NCBI GenBank assembly: GCA_004298435.1
Contig: SCSF01000146.1
Coordinates: 1-43,725 of the forward strand
Direction: 5' to 3'
Source: Beijerinckiaceae bacterium
Lineage (GTDB): Bacteria > Pseudomonadota > Alphaproteobacteria > Rhizobiales > Beijerinckiaceae
Length of the DNA: 43,725 bases
This document shows, piece after piece, positions 25,570 through 34,895 of this stretch. Positions within the stretch are counted from its first letter, which is position 1; each line of letters begins with the position of its first letter. The notes below the pieces were generated by a model that saw only the letters and a list, made by a program, of their open reading frames with translations, was not told the DNA's origin and ran no database searches. A program made the position numbers and the translations under genes.

Positions 25570-26300
25570 AGACCGGCACGATTCTCGCCGTGACGGGCCT
25601 CATCGCCGAGGCCCGTGTTGCCGCGGGACCGAATATCGCTGTCGTCGCCAGTGGCGGCGATCGCGTGAGTCTGGAAGCCAGGCTCGAAAATGCGCTGCGC
25701 GCGAATGTTTCCGCCATTATCAGCTTCGGAATCGCTGGCGGCCTTGCGCCGGGGTTAAGCGCCGGGACCCCATTGGTGGCGCGTGCCGTCATCGCTGAAG
25801 ATGGTTGCTGTTTCCAGAGCAATCGCTCGTGGGCGCAAGGTCTTGCCAATGCGCTCGGCGGTGCACCGATCGTTGACATCGCCGGCGTCAATACGGCGGT
25901 CGCCGATCCGGCGCAAAAGCGCGCGCTGCATGTCGCAACGGGTGCAATCGCTGTCGATATGGAGTCGCATATCGCGGCGCGGTTCGCTGCCGCCCATAAT
26001 CTGCCGTTCGCCGCCTTTCGCGTCATCGCCGATCCCGCCGAGCGGCAGTTGCCGCCGGCGGCGCTCGTTGCTTTGCGCGAAGATGGGACGCTGGCGATCG
26101 GCGCAGTCCTGAGTTCACTGCTGCGCCAACCGAGGCAGATGCCGCACCTCATAAGGACCGCCTTCGATACGAAGGCGGCCTTTGAGTCCTTATTCCGCGG
26201 CCGAAAGATGCTCGCCGGTAGCTTCGGGCTTGGAGATTTCCGCGAGCTTGTTCTCGATGTTCCGCGAGAAGACGTACTCGGCAGGTCGCTGCCCGTCTAA
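25566..26300 (+). CDS. hpnG: Adenosylhopane nucleosidase/phosphorylase HpnG
   Basis: A 244-residue nucleoside-phosphorylase-fold enzyme that removes adenine from adenosylhopane to give ribosylhopane, the step after HpnH. Seen: FGIAGGLAPGLSAGTPLVA and AIAVDMESHIAARFAA (the family's V-x-MES motif), then AFRVIADPAERQLPP. It starts with GTG inside the shc stop. Its last 111 nt (37 codons, SLFRGRKMLAGSFGLGDFRE onward) are antisense to the 3' end of hpnH. The tail has the basic SLFRGRKML segment expected of HpnG, so both frames probably are coding there. Confidence 0.9.
   Translation: MKTGTILAVTGLIAEARVAAGPNIAVVASGGDRVSLEARLENALRANVSAIISFGIAGGLAPGLSAGTPLVARAVIAEDGCCFQSNRSWAQGLANALGGAPIVDIAGVNTAVADPAQKRALHVATGAIAVDMESHIAARFAAAHNLPFAAFRVIADPAERQLPPAALVALREDGTLAIGAVLSSLLRQPRQMPHLIRTAFDTKAAFESLFRGRKMLAGSFGLGDFRELVLDVPREDVLGRSLPV
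26155..26180. terminator. GC-rich hairpin in the hpnG/hpnH convergent region
   Basis: CCGCCTTCG (26158-26166) pairs with CGAAGGCGG (26170-26178) with an ATA loop. It lies just past the hpnH stop on the minus strand, and inside hpnG coding on the plus strand. It may help end hpnH transcription. There is no clean U-tract, so this is a weak call. Confidence 0.4.
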
Positions 26301-27338
26301 CGGAATATCGGGAGACATCGGCCCTTTGGTGGCGATGCCACGCATGCTGACGGCAAGCGCCTGTAGCGGTCTGCTGAAGGCCTCGTTCACGGCGCTCGCC
26401 TCGAAGCCGCAATGGACCATGCAGTCGGCGCATTTCTCGTATTTGCCGACGCCATAGGAATCCCAGTCGGTCGTCTCCATCAACTCAGTGAAGGATTTGG
26501 CATAGCCTTCGCCCAGCAGATAGCAGGGCCGCTGCCAGCCGAAGACCGAGCGCGTCGGGTTGCCCCAGGGCGTGCATTCATAGGTGCGGTTGCCGGCAAG
26601 AAAATCGAGAAACAGTTGCGACTGGAAGAAGGGCCAGGCCTTGCCGCCCTTGCCGCGGCTGAAGATGTCGCGGAACAACTGCTTCGTCTTGTTGCGGTTG
26701 AGGAAGTGCTGCTGGTCCGGCGCCCGCTCATAGGCATAGCCCGGAGAAACGGTGATGCCCTCAATGCCGAGCTTCGTCACCTCGTCGAAGAAGGCCGCGA
26801 CCCGCTCAGGCTCTGCATCATTGAACAGGGTCGTGTTGATCGTGACGCGGAAACCCTGGGCCTTGGCAAGCTTCAGAGCCGACATCGCACGCTCGTAAAC
26901 GCCTTTCTGGCAGACTGAGCGATCGTGCATTTCTTCGTCGCCGTCGAGGTGAATCGACCAGTTGAAATAACGGCTGGGCTTGTACTTGCCGATATTCTTC
27001 TCGAGCAGCAGCGCGTTGGTGCAAACCGTGACGTATTTGTGTCGCGCTATGCCGGCGGCGACGATCTCCGGCAATTCCTTGTGCAGCATCGGTTCGCCGC
27101 CTGCGACGACAACCACCGGCGCGCCGCACTCTTCAATCGCCTCAATGCAATCCTCGACTGACAGCCTCATATTGAGGATCTTGTCGGGATAATCGATCTT
27201 GCCGCATCCGGCGCAGGCAAGATTGCAGCGGTAGAGCGGCTCGATCATCAGAACCAGCGGGAAGCGTTGGCGTCCCTTCAGCTTCTGTTTGACTACATAG
27301 GCGCCCACTTGCGCCATTTGCAGGAAGGGGATCCCCAT
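26190..27338 (-). CDS. hpnH: Adenosylhopane synthase HpnH (radical SAM)
   Basis: A 382-residue radical SAM enzyme that couples a 5'-deoxyadenosyl radical to diploptene to make adenosylhopane, the first step of side-chain extension. The iron-sulfur cluster cysteines are C38, C42 and C45 in YRCNLACAGCGK, followed by GGEPMLHKELPE. A C-terminal DUF3463-like region has YECTPWGNPTRSVFGWQRPC and EKCADCMVHCGFEA with extra cysteines, all typical of HpnH. ATG 27338 has GGAGTTG upstream. It lies 53 bp downstream of ispH on the same strand, so the two are likely one operon. Confidence 0.96.
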   Translation of the reverse strand: MGIPFLQMAQVGAYVVKQKLKGRQRFPLVLMIEPLYRCNLACAGCGKIDYPDKILNMRLSVEDCIEAIEECGAPVVVVAGGEPMLHKELPEIVAAGIARHKYVTVCTNALLLEKNIGKYKPSRYFNWSIHLDGDEEMHDRSVCQKGVYERAMSALKLAKAQGFRVTINTTLFNDAEPERVAAFFDEVTKLGIEGITVSPGYAYERAPDQQHFLNRNKTKQLFRDIFSRGKGGKAWPFFQSQLFLDFLAGNRTYECTPWGNPTRSVFGWQRPCYLLGEGYAKSFTELMETTDWDSYGVGKYEKCADCMVHCGFEASAVNEAFSRPLQALAVSMRGIATKGPMSPDIPLDGQRPAEYVFSRNIENKLAEISKPEATGEHLSAAE

Positions 27339-27391
27339 CGAATATCAACTCCTGTTGTCGTTTCGTCCGTCAAATGCACGCGCCGTGGGCC

Positions 27392-28351
27392 TTATGATGC
27401 GGCCACCCCGGAGCGCTGGATTGACGGCGAGTCGAGTAGTTCGGAAGGCAAGCGAAACTCGATATCTTCTTCTATTCCTGGCAGCATGATCAGTTCCAGC
27501 GGCCCGAGCGTGCGCAGCGCCTCGATCACCTCATGCACCAGAATTTCCGGGGCCGAAGCACCGGCGGTAAGCCCAATGGTCCCGGCTTCGCGTACGAGGT
27601 CGAGATCGAGATCGTTTCTATCGGCGACGAGATAGCTCGGGACACTGGCCTCGGCGCCAATCTCGCGCAATCTGTTTGAATTAGAGCTGTTCTTCGCGCC
27701 GACAACCAGGATGACATCGACAAGCTTGCTCAATTGGCGTACCGCGGTCTGCCGATTTTGTGTCGCGTAGCAGATGTCCTTGGTTTCCGGCCCGACAATG
27801 TCGGAAAACCTTCGCTTCAACGCTGCGATCACCGATTTGGTGTCATCGACGCTGAGCGTAGTTTGGGTAACATAGGCAAGCGGGGTTCCGCTGGCCAGGG
27901 TAAGCTTACCAACATCGGCTGCCGACTGCACGAGGTAAACAGGGCCGGGGATGCGTCCCATAGTCCCTGTTACCTCGGGATGGCCAGCGTGGCCAATGAG
28001 AATGACGGTGCGACCATCTGCGACATAATGTTCACCCTGGGCGTGAACCTTGGCGACCAGGGGGCATGTGGCGTCGATGACCGGCAGCCCAAGATTGGCC
28101 GCTTCCTCCTCAACCCGCCGGGGAACGCCATGCGCGCTGAAGATCGTCTGCGACCCGGGAGGCACTTCCGATAAATTTTCCACAAAGCGGGCGCCCTTGG
28201 CCTTGAGACTTTCGACCACATGACCATTATGCACGATCTCGTGGCGGACATAGACCGGTGCGCCATGTTTCGCCAGCGCCCGCTCGACGATCTCGATCGC
28301 GCGGACAACACCGGCGCAGAAGCCCCGCGGCCGAGCCAAAATGACCTTCAT
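27392..28351 (-). CDS. ispH: 4-hydroxy-3-methylbut-2-enyl diphosphate reductase IspH
   Basis: A 319-residue iron-sulfur enzyme, the last step of the MEP pathway, producing IPP and DMAPP. The three cluster cysteines are in RPRGFCAGV (C12), [11 protein letters not shown] and [23 protein letters not shown] and [10 protein letters not shown] are conserved active-site segments. The ATG at 28351 follows GAGG by about 7 nt; a TTG four codons upstream is less likely. Its place between hpnH and hpnN couples precursor supply to hopanoid formation. Confidence 0.95.
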   Translation of the reverse strand: MKVILARPRGFCAGVVRAIEIVERALAKHGAPVYVRHEIVHNGHVVESLKAKGARFVENLSEVPPGSQTIFSAHGVPRRVEEEAANLGLPVIDATCPLVAKVHAQGEHYVADGRTVILIGHAGHPEVTGTMGRIPGPVYLVQSAADVGKLTLASGTPLAYVTQTTLSVDDTKSVIAALKRRFSDIVGPETKDICYATQNRQTAVRQLSKLVDVILVVGAKNSSNSNRLREIGAEASVPSYLVADRNDLDLDLVREAGTIGLTAGASAPEILVHEVIEALRTLGPLELIMLPGIEEDIEFRLPSELLDSPSIQRSGVAAS

Positions 28352-28624
28352 CCGATACCTCAAGCTCTGGAATTGCCCGTTGCGGTTGCGCCAGCCGCGA
28401 CATGGAAACCCCGTGCGGGCGCGAAGCTTTTAAAGATGGCAAGAATATTGTCAAACCGCCAATGGAATCAGGCAAATAGGTTTACGGCCACGGGCTGATG
28501 GCCTTTCGGCACAATTCCGCCACCCGAATGGATTGATAGTTCCCAAACAGAGAGGCCCGATAACCGTGTTCCAGATGTTTTTTTCTTCGGCTGGCGTCGC
28601 GGCTTCCTTGTGTGCCCGCAAACC
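28352..28624. promoter_or_regulatory. Divergent promoter region between ispH-hpnH and hpnN
   Basis: A 273-bp spacer separates the starts of ispH (minus) and hpnN (plus), so promoters for both must lie here. No regulator site is recognised. It is the only clear regulatory gap within the hopanoid locus besides that before hpnA. Confidence 0.5.
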
Positions 28625-31279
28625 ATGACCGAGACATCAGAAGTGCTGAATGTGGCTCCACGGCCTGAGCCGAGCCCCCAGGGACCGATCAGTAAAGTCA
28701 TCGTGCGCATCGTCGAGTTCTGCGTGCGGCGCGCCTGGCTCGTTATTGTCATTGCTGCTGCGTTAACCATTGGCGGCGCGTTTTATACGGTCAAACATTT
28801 CGCCATCAATACCGACACCAACCAGTATCTTTCCCCGAAGTTGCCCTGGCGGCAGCGGTTGACGGCGCTCGACAAGGCCTTCCCGCAGAGACAGGAGCAG
28901 ATCGTCGTCGTCATCAACGGCAAGACGCCGGAGCTTGCGGAACGCGCCTCCGCGATCCTCGCCAAAAAGCTGGAGACGCGGCCCGATCTTTTCAAAAACG
29001 TCAGCCGGCCGGATGGCGGCCCCTATTTCAATCGCAACGGCCTCCTCTTTCAGCCGGCGCCCGAACTCAAGAAAACTGCCGACGGCCTTTTGCGGGCGCA
29101 ACCCTTTCTTGCAACGCTCTCCTCCGATCCGAGCCTGCGCGGCGTGATGGAGGCCTTTGCCTTCGTGACGCGGGGCGTGCGCGTCAAGGCCGGCACCTTC
29201 GATGATTTCGACCGGCCGATGGTTCAACTGTCGGCGGCGCTGCAATCCATCCTCGCAGGCCAGCCGACATATTTCTCCTGGAGCACTCTGCTGAGCGGCC
29301 ACAAGCCGGGGCTTCAGCAGTTGCAGCGCTTCATCGAAGTGCAGCCGGTGCTCAATTTCGAATCTTTGCAGCCGGGCATCGTTCCGTCGAATTTCATCCG
29401 GCAAAGCGCTAAGGATCTCGGCCTCACTGCCGACAAGGGCGTGACCGTCAGGCTGACGGGCCAGGTTCCGTTGGCGGATGAAGAATTCGCCACTGTCGAG
29501 CAGGGCTCCGGCCTCAATGCGCTGCTGATGGCGGTCATCGTCATCTTCATCATCTGGCGCGCGCTGAAATCCTTCCGCATTGTCTTCGCTGTCGCTGTGA
29601 GTGTTCTCGTCGGTCTTGCGATCACGGCTGCGGTCGGCCTGATGATGGTGGATGCGCTCAACCTCATCTCGGTTGCCTTTGCTGTGCTTTTTGTCGGCAT
29701 TGGCGTCGATTTTGGCATTCAGTTCAGCGTGCGCTACCGATCCGAGCGGCATGACGAGCCGGACATACACAAGGCGCTGCACCGCGCCGCCGTCAAGATC
29801 GGCCGGCCCCTTGCCCTTGCGGCGGCCGCGACTACCGCCGGGTTCTATTCCTTTCTGCCGACCGACTATCTCGGCATTTCGGAATTGGGGCTCATCGCCG
29901 GCTCTGGCATGATCATCGCCTTCATCACGTCGGTCACCCTGCTGCCTGCCCTGTTGAGCCTCCTGAAGCCGCCAGCCGAACTTGAACCGGTCGGCTACAA
30001 GTTCCTTGCGCCGGTCGATGCCTTTCTTGCGAATCACCGCTATGCAATCGTGATCGGAACGCTCGCTGTTGCCCTGAGCGGGACGCCGCTCTTGCGGCAC
30101 CTGCATTTCGATTTCAATCCGCTCAACCTGCGCAGCGCCAAGGTCGAATCCGTTTCGACGCTTCTCGATCTGACGCGCGAGCATGACTCGCCTGTGAACC
30201 GCATCGAGATCCTGGCTTCGAACCTCGATTCAACAGGCCCAACGGTTGCGAAACTTCAGAAGCTGCCGGAGGTCGCGCAAGTCTTGACGCTCAAGAGCCT
30301 GATTCCGACCGATCAGGATGCAAAACTGCCGATCATTAAAAAGGCCGCGACCTATATCCTGCCGTTGTTTGATCCGAACCGCCAACTGACGCCGCCGACG
30401 CCGGCGGAAGACATTGCGGCAATGAAGAAAGCCGCGGATCAGTTCACGGCTGCTGCGGACAATGACAAAAGCAAGGGCGCAGCGGATGCGCGCCATCTTG
30501 CTGATTTGATGCGCAAGCTTGCCGCGGCTCCGGAGCAGAAGCGCGCTGTGGCGCGCACCGTCCTGCTGCCGGGCCTCCACACGACGCTCAATCTTCTGCA
30601 TCAGTCGCTTGAGGTGAAGAAGACCGGTCTGGCCCAGATTCCCGCGACTATTCGGCGGGACTGGATTTCAGCAGATGGTCAGGCCCGCATCGAAGTCGTG
30701 CCCGGCGGCGATGCGAATAACAACGGGTTTATGAAGAAGTTCGTCAAGGACGTCACGAGGATTGCGCCGGATGCGACGGGCGAGCCGATCGCTGTTCAGG
30801 AATCCGGCAAGACTGTCATCAGGGCCTTTATCGAAGCCGGAATCTGGGCGCTGCTGTCGATCAGCATCCTTCTTTACATTGTCCTGCGGCGCGTGACGGA
30901 TGTGCTGATGACATTAGTGCCTCTGCTTCTGGCTGGCCTCGTCACGCTGGAAATCACCGTCCTCATCCATCTGTCGCTCAATTTCGCGAACATCATTGCC
31001 TTGCCCTTGCTGCTTGGGCTGGGCGTCGCCTTCAAGATTTATTTCGTGATGGCGTGGCGGGCAGGGACGACGAATCTGCTGCAATCCAGTTTAACGCGTG
31101 CCGTCTTCTTCAGCGCTGCAACGACAGCGACGGCCTTCGGCAGTCTCTGGCTCTCGCATCATCCCGGCACGTCGAGCATGGGCAAGCTGCTGGCGATCGC
31201 CCTCGTGACGACACTCGCAGCGGCTGTCCTGTTCCAGCCAGCCCTTATGGGGCCACCGAGACAGAAACATCACGGCTGA
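28625..31279 (+). CDS. hpnN: Hopanoid-associated RND transporter HpnN
   Basis: An 884-residue MMPL/RND-type inner-membrane protein. It has an N-terminal helix at about 37-57 (RRAWLVIVIAAALTIGGAFY), a periplasmic domain, a cluster of about five helices from about 290 to 445 (including VAFAVLFVGIGVDFGIQFSV), a second periplasmic domain, and a C-terminal helix cluster from about 740. HpnN moves hopanoids toward the outer membrane. The ATG at 28625 is preferred over a GTG five codons earlier. Length and two-half symmetry match HpnN. Confidence 0.95.
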   Translation: MTETSEVLNVAPRPEPSPQGPISKVIVRIVEFCVRRAWLVIVIAAALTIGGAFYTVKHFAINTDTNQYLSPKLPWRQRLTALDKAFPQRQEQIVVVINGKTPELAERASAILAKKLETRPDLFKNVSRPDGGPYFNRNGLLFQPAPELKKTADGLLRAQPFLATLSSDPSLRGVMEAFAFVTRGVRVKAGTFDDFDRPMVQLSAALQSILAGQPTYFSWSTLLSGHKPGLQQLQRFIEVQPVLNFESLQPGIVPSNFIRQSAKDLGLTADKGVTVRLTGQVPLADEEFATVEQGSGLNALLMAVIVIFIIWRALKSFRIVFAVAVSVLVGLAITAAVGLMMVDALNLISVAFAVLFVGIGVDFGIQFSVRYRSERHDEPDIHKALHRAAVKIGRPLALAAAATTAGFYSFLPTDYLGISELGLIAGSGMIIAFITSVTLLPALLSLLKPPAELEPVGYKFLAPVDAFLANHRYAIVIGTLAVALSGTPLLRHLHFDFNPLNLRSAKVESVSTLLDLTREHDSPVNRIEILASNLDSTGPTVAKLQKLPEVAQVLTLKSLIPTDQDAKLPIIKKAATYILPLFDPNRQLTPPTPAEDIAAMKKAADQFTAAADNDKSKGAADARHLADLMRKLAAAPEQKRAVARTVLLPGLHTTLNLLHQSLEVKKTGLAQIPATIRRDWISADGQARIEVVPGGDANNNGFMKKFVKDVTRIAPDATGEPIAVQESGKTVIRAFIEAGIWALLSISILLYIVLRRVTDVLMTLVPLLLAGLVTLEITVLIHLSLNFANIIALPLLLGLGVAFKIYFVMAWRAGTTNLLQSSLTRAVFFSAATTATAFGSLWLSHHPGTSSMGKLLAIALVTTLAAAVLFQPALMGPPRQKHHG

Positions 31280-31294
31280 GCCTGTAAAAATAAA

Positions 31295-31322
31295 AGGACG
31301 CCATCTGGCGTCCTTTTTTTGC
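31295..31322 (+). terminator. Rho-independent terminator after hpnN
   Basis: AAAAGGACGCCA, loop TC, TGGCGTCCTTTT, followed by more T. A perfect 12-bp stem begins 15 bp after the hpnN stop. The stem is also flanked by A-runs on the left, so it may act in both directions. Confidence 0.93.
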
Positions 31323-31361
31323 GATGAGCCCGGCCGAATAATCTCCGGTTTCCCGGCTCCA

Positions 31362-31389
31362 TCATGCGTGGATCAAGTCCGCGCATGAC
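31362..31389. repeat. Family B repeat, single arm
   Basis: ATGCGTGGATCAAGTCCGCG followed by CATGACGCG is one arm of the family B palindrome; no partner arm is visible nearby. Confidence 0.65.
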
Positions 31390-31424
31390 GCGCTAATTGG
31401 TCCATCAAAACGCTTTAGTCGCGC

Positions 31425-31907
31425 TCAGGACTCTTCCAGATGCCCGACGTGCTTTTGCGCCCAGAGCTGGACGCCAAGCTGGCGAATGAGCTCCTGCTGC
31501 GTCTCCAGAAAATCGATGTGCTTCTCCTCATCAATGAGGAGCCCGTCGTAAAGCTCTTTCGTCACATAGTCGTGGACCGAGAAGCAATATTGCGCGGCTT
31601 CGACGTAGAGCGCGCGCGCAGCGAGCTCGGAGGCGAGATCGCAGGACAGGATCTCCTCGACATTCTGCCCGATCCGCAGCGGATCGAGGGCCTGCATGTT
31701 GGGAAAACCTTCAAGGAAGAGGATGCGATGCGTCAGCTTGTCGGCGTGCCGCATCTCCTCGATCGATTCTTCCCGCCACTGCTTGGCGAGGTCCCTGTAG
31801 CCCCAGTTATCGAGGATGCGATAATGCAGCCAATATTGATTGATCGCCGTCAATTCGCTCCGAAGACTGCGATTCAAATATTCGATAACTCTCTCGTCAC
31901 CCCTCAT
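31425..31907 (-). CDS. bfr: Bacterioferritin
   Basis: A 160-residue heme-containing ferritin that stores iron as a 24-mer. All ferroxidase ligands sit at canonical positions: E18, E51, H54, E94, E127 and H130, with the heme ligand M52 (IEEMRHADKL). The ATG at 31907 gives this exact numbering; the frame continues upstream for 22 codons without family similarity. The bacterioferritin-associated ferredoxin gene lies upstream on the same strand, 119 bp away, so iron loading and release are co-encoded. Confidence 0.96.
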   Translation of the reverse strand: MRGDERVIEYLNRSLRSELTAINQYWLHYRILDNWGYRDLAKQWREESIEEMRHADKLTHRILFLEGFPNMQALDPLRIGQNVEEILSCDLASELAARALYVEAAQYCFSVHDYVTKELYDGLLIDEEKHIDFLETQQELIRQLGVQLWAQKHVGHLEES

Positions 31908-32026
31908 TGCGACAGCCCCGAAACTCGAATCCAATGATCCGGGCAGGCTATGTGCAATGGCGCGGTCGCGCAAGTGCGGCGGCTCCGTTTTTGCCGCACG
32001 GGCTAAAAGGCTGCAAACGGTGAAGG

Positions 32027-32254
32027 CTAAGGCAAGACGTTAACCGCCTTGCAGCAGGTGCTGGCATCGGCGGGATTCTGACTCTCGTTCAGCGCCTCGG
32101 TGATGATGGTTCTGACGGTCGCGAGACAGCGCCCGCAATTGGGGCTGCATCCAAGGCAGCGGTACACGGCCCCCGGCGTGCGTGGCGCGGTTTCCCCCTG
32201 GAGAGAGGCCCGGACCTTCGCATCGGAAAGGACATTGCAAGAGCAGATGATCAC
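32027..32254 (-). CDS. bfd: Bacterioferritin-associated ferredoxin
   Basis: A 75-residue [2Fe-2S] protein that supplies electrons to release iron from bacterioferritin. It begins MIICSCNVLSDAKV from a GTG at 32254. The four cluster cysteines follow the BFD pattern, C4-x-C6 then C40-x2-C43 (SPNCGRC); extra cysteines (C33, C36, C67, C68) are also present. Family members usually start right at the CxCN segment, which fixes the start. Probably iron-regulated, but no Irr or RirA box could be confirmed upstream. Confidence 0.88.
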   Translation of the reverse strand: MIICSCNVLSDAKVRASLQGETAPRTPGAVYRCLGCSPNCGRCLATVRTIITEALNESQNPADASTCCKAVNVLP

Positions 32255-32784
32255 GATGACACCCAAAGCAATCGAGCAGGCTGGCTGCATGAGCCGAAGC
32301 TCTGCCCGCCATACAATCTTACATATTCATCAATGTGGCTAATAACTACTGTGGCCTCGCCAACGCAAGAAAAAACGCGATATTTTATATCTATTCTAAT
32401 ATAGACGCGAACCTCTACTTGAAAGGCCAAGCAGCTTTTGTGGTTTATGCTCGAAACCTGACTGCGCCGCGTATGCCGCGCGCATGCTCGATGAAACGCA
32501 GAACCAACCTGGAAACAGGCGACGCTTTCGCTTGGCCGCCCCGGCGTGCTGCCTGGCGTGCCGGATGCCACGAGAGCGTATGGCGAGGCCGGCACAAATT
32601 GCACTTCCAAGCTTGATTTACCAAACGCCACTTGCGAAGTTTCTAGTCTGAGCGAGCGTCAACCGTTGCCGTTGAAGATTGCTTCTGGGCCTTGTCGAAA
32701 ATCCATTGCCCATGAATTTCGAGCAGCGGTCTATCGCTTGAAACAGTCGCGATGGAAAAAGCGCGTTACGAAGGGAGTAGTCTC
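32255..32784. other. 530-bp divergent intergenic stretch between bfd and the aldehyde dehydrogenase
   Basis: No supported gene. An AT-rich core at about 32376-32406 contains the inverted repeat TCTAT-N6-ATAGA and TATAAAATATC on the minus strand, a plausible bfd promoter. The right part (32600-32780) should hold the dehydrogenase promoter. A -24/-12-like GGCAC/TTGC pair at 32591-32602 has the wrong spacing. Confidence 0.5.
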
Positions 32785-34305
32785 ATGCTTTCGAAGAGCC
32801 TCGAAGAACTGAAACAGCAGGTTGCGTTGCGTGAGCGCTACGACAATTTCATTGGCGGGCGCTGGGTCGCGCCCGTCAAGGGGCGCTATTTCGACAACAT
32901 CAGCCCGATCACCGGCAAGCCCGTTTGTCAGGTCGCCCGTTCGAGCGCGGAAGATATCGAACTTGCACTCGATGCCGCGCATGCAGCCAAGGACGGCTGG
33001 GCGAAGACTGCTCCCGCAGCCCGCGCGCGCCTTCTGTACAAGGTCGCAGACCGAATCGAAAGCAAGCTCAATCTTCTGGCGCTTGCTGAAACCGTCGACA
33101 ACGGCAAGCCGATCCGCGAGACGACAGCCGCGGATGTTCCGCTTGTCGTCGATCACTTCCGTTACTTTGCCGGCTGCGTCGTCGCGCAGGAGGGAACGCT
33201 CTCGGAAATCGATCACGATACGGTCGCCTATCATTTCCATGAGCCGCTCGGCGTCGTCGGCCAGATCATTCCGTGGAACTTCCCCCTGTTGATGGCGGCA
33301 TGGAAGCTCGCGCCGGCGATTGCCGCCGGCAACTGCGTGGTGATGAAGCCTGCCGAACAGACGCCGATGAGCATCATGGTCATGGCCGATCTCATCTCCG
33401 ATATTCTGCCGCCGGGCGTGTTGAACATCGTCAACGGCTTCGGTGTCGAAGCCGGCAAGCCTCTGGCGCAGAACAAGCGGATCAACAAGGTTGCTTTTAC
33501 CGGCGAGACGACGACCGGCCGGCTCATCATGCAATATGCGACGGAAAATATTATTCCCGTCACGCTCGAACTCGGTGGCAAATCACCGAACGTCTTCTTT
33601 GAAGACGTTATGGCGCAGGATGATGATTTCTTCGACAAGGCGCTCGAAGGATTCACCATGTTCGCCTTCAATCAGGGCGAAGTCTGCACATCCCCGAGCC
33701 GCGCGCTGGTGCAGAAATCGATCTACAACCGCTTCATGGAACGCGCGATCAAACGCGTCGAAAAGATCAGGCAGGGCCATCCGCTCGATCCGCAAACGAT
33801 GGTCGGAGCACAGGCTTCAAACGACCAGATGGAGAAGATCCTCTCCTACATCGACATCGGCAAGAAAGAGGGCGCGAAAGTTCTGACCGGCGGCACCCGC
33901 AATGTGCTCGAAGGCGAGTTGTCGGAAGGCTATTACGTCAAGCCGACGATTCTCGAAGGCAACAACAAGATGCGTGTCTTCCAGGAGGAGATCTTCGGAC
34001 CAGTCGTTTCCGTGACGACGTTCGAAACGGAGGAAGAGGCGCTGGCCATCGCCAACGACACGCTTTACGGGCTCGGCGCCGGTGTATGGACGCGCGACAT
34101 CTCGCGCGCCTATCGCATGGGCCGGGGCATTCAGGCTGGGCGCGTCTGGACCAACTGCTATCATCTGTATCCTTCGCATGCGGCCTTCGGCGGCTACAAG
34201 CAATCCGGCATCGGCAGGGAGACTCACAAGATGATGCTCGACCATTATCAGCAGACGAAAAACCTGCTGGTGAGCTACAGCCCGAAGGCTTTGGGTTTCT
34301 TCTGA
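32785..34305 (+). CDS. NAD-dependent aldehyde dehydrogenase, ExaC/AcoD type
   Basis: A 506-residue class-3-fold dehydrogenase close in length and sequence style to ExaC/AcoD acetaldehyde dehydrogenases. Catalytic N165 ([10 protein letters not shown]), E262 ([10 protein letters not shown]) and nucleophile C301 ([12 protein letters not shown]) are present, as is the NAD loop [11 protein letters not shown]. The C-terminus ([19 protein letters not shown]) is characteristic. It oxidises acetaldehyde or related aldehydes to acids. The ATG at 32785 is 7 nt after AAGGGAG; an upstream ATG at 32752 is less likely. The following DUF779 gene is a regular partner of this enzyme. Confidence 0.92.
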   Translation: MLSKSLEELKQQVALRERYDNFIGGRWVAPVKGRYFDNISPITGKPVCQVARSSAEDIELALDAAHAAKDGWAKTAPAARARLLYKVADRIESKLNLLALAETVDNGKPIRETTAADVPLVVDHFRYFAGCVVAQEGTLSEIDHDTVAYHFHEPLGVVGQIIPWNFPLLMAAWKLAPAIAAGNCVVMKPAEQTPMSIMVMADLISDILPPGVLNIVNGFGVEAGKPLAQNKRINKVAFTGETTTGRLIMQYATENIIPVTLELGGKSPNVFFEDVMAQDDDFFDKALEGFTMFAFNQGEVCTSPSRALVQKSIYNRFMERAIKRVEKIRQGHPLDPQTMVGAQASNDQMEKILSYIDIGKKEGAKVLTGGTRNVLEGELSEGYYVKPTILEGNNKMRVFQEEIFGPVVSVTTFETEEEALAIANDTLYGLGAGVWTRDISRAYRMGRGIQAGRVWTNCYHLYPSHAAFGGYKQSGIGRETHKMMLDHYQQTKNLLVSYSPKALGFF

Positions 34306-34317
34306 TCTGATGTGGGC

Positions 34318-34444
34318 GCCCTTCTCCCGCTTGCGGGAGAAGGTGCCGAACGAAGTGAGGCGGATGAGGGAGAGTGCCGCGTTACGGACCCCCTCATCCG
34401 GCCGGCTCCGCCGTCCACCTTCTCCCGCAAGCGGGAGAAGGATC
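34318..34444. repeat. Family C element with two opposed arms between dehydrogenase and DUF779
   Basis: Arms CCTTCTCCCGCTTGCGGGAG (from about 34319) and CTTCTCCCGCAAGCGGGAGA (from about 34420) flank a ~75-bp centre (GAACGAAGTGAGGCGGATGA ... CTCATCCGGCCGGC). The whole unit is an inverted structure. It is inserted between two genes that are expected to be co-transcribed. Confidence 0.8.
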
Positions 34445-34482
34445 GAGCACGGAAGTTCCGTTTAACATTCCATAGGTTCCAC

Positions 34483-34872
34483 ATGGTCACGCGCGTTGAT
34501 GCGACGGAAAAAGCGCTGGAGCTCATCACAAAGCTCGAGTCGATGCACGGCCCGCTCATGTTCCATCAATCGGGCGGCTGCTGCGATGGTTCGTCGCCGA
34601 TGTGTTATCCACGCGGCGAATTCCATGTTGGCGCGAGCGATGTGAAGCTCGGCGAGATCGGCGGTGCGCCATTCTACATGAGCGCCGCGCAATTCGAATA
34701 TTGGCAACATACCCATCTGACGATTGATGTCGTTCCGGGCCGGGGCTCCGGATTCTCCCTGGAAGCGCCTGAATCGCTGCGCTTTCTTACGCGCAGCCGG
34801 CTTTTCGATGAAGCCGAGATTGAAGCCCTTGCGAAAGTGCCTGTTCCGCGCGGCGACGAGGTTTCGGGCTGA
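34483..34872 (+). CDS. DUF779 protein, aldehyde dehydrogenase partner
   Basis: 129 residues. Matches the DUF779 family by HQSGGCCDGSSPMCYPRGEF (about 27-46), then GGAPFYMSAAQFEYWQHTHL and the ending DVVPGRGSGFSLEAPESLRF. The conserved cysteines (GCCDG, PMCYP) could bind metal. The family is nearly always found beside ExaC/AcoD-type aldehyde dehydrogenases, and its biochemical role is not established. The ATG at 34483 starts the family region; the frame upstream is repeat-derived. Confidence 0.88.
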   Translation: MVTRVDATEKALELITKLESMHGPLMFHQSGGCCDGSSPMCYPRGEFHVGASDVKLGEIGGAPFYMSAAQFEYWQHTHLTIDVVPGRGSGFSLEAPESLRFLTRSRLFDEAEIEALAKVPVPRGDEVSG

Positions 34873-34895
34873 AGAGATCGGATGATGGCCAGGCA

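Noticed and set aside
28763-30184. 473-codon open frame on the minus strand opposite hpnN
   Set aside because: Charged, low-complexity shadow of the RND gene; hpnN has full transporter features on the other strand.
32376-32406. Iron-responsive Irr/RirA box upstream of bfd
   Set aside because: There is an AT-rich inverted repeat, but it does not match the ICE or IRO patterns well enough to name.
32591-32602. Possible sigma-54 promoter GGCAC..TTGC before the aldehyde dehydrogenase
   Set aside because: Only 3 bases separate GGCAC and TTGC instead of 5, giving the wrong -24/-12 spacing.
32335-32616. 93-codon plus-strand frame in the bfd/dehydrogenase gap
   Set aside because: No ribosome site and mixed composition; it spans the AT-rich promoter core.
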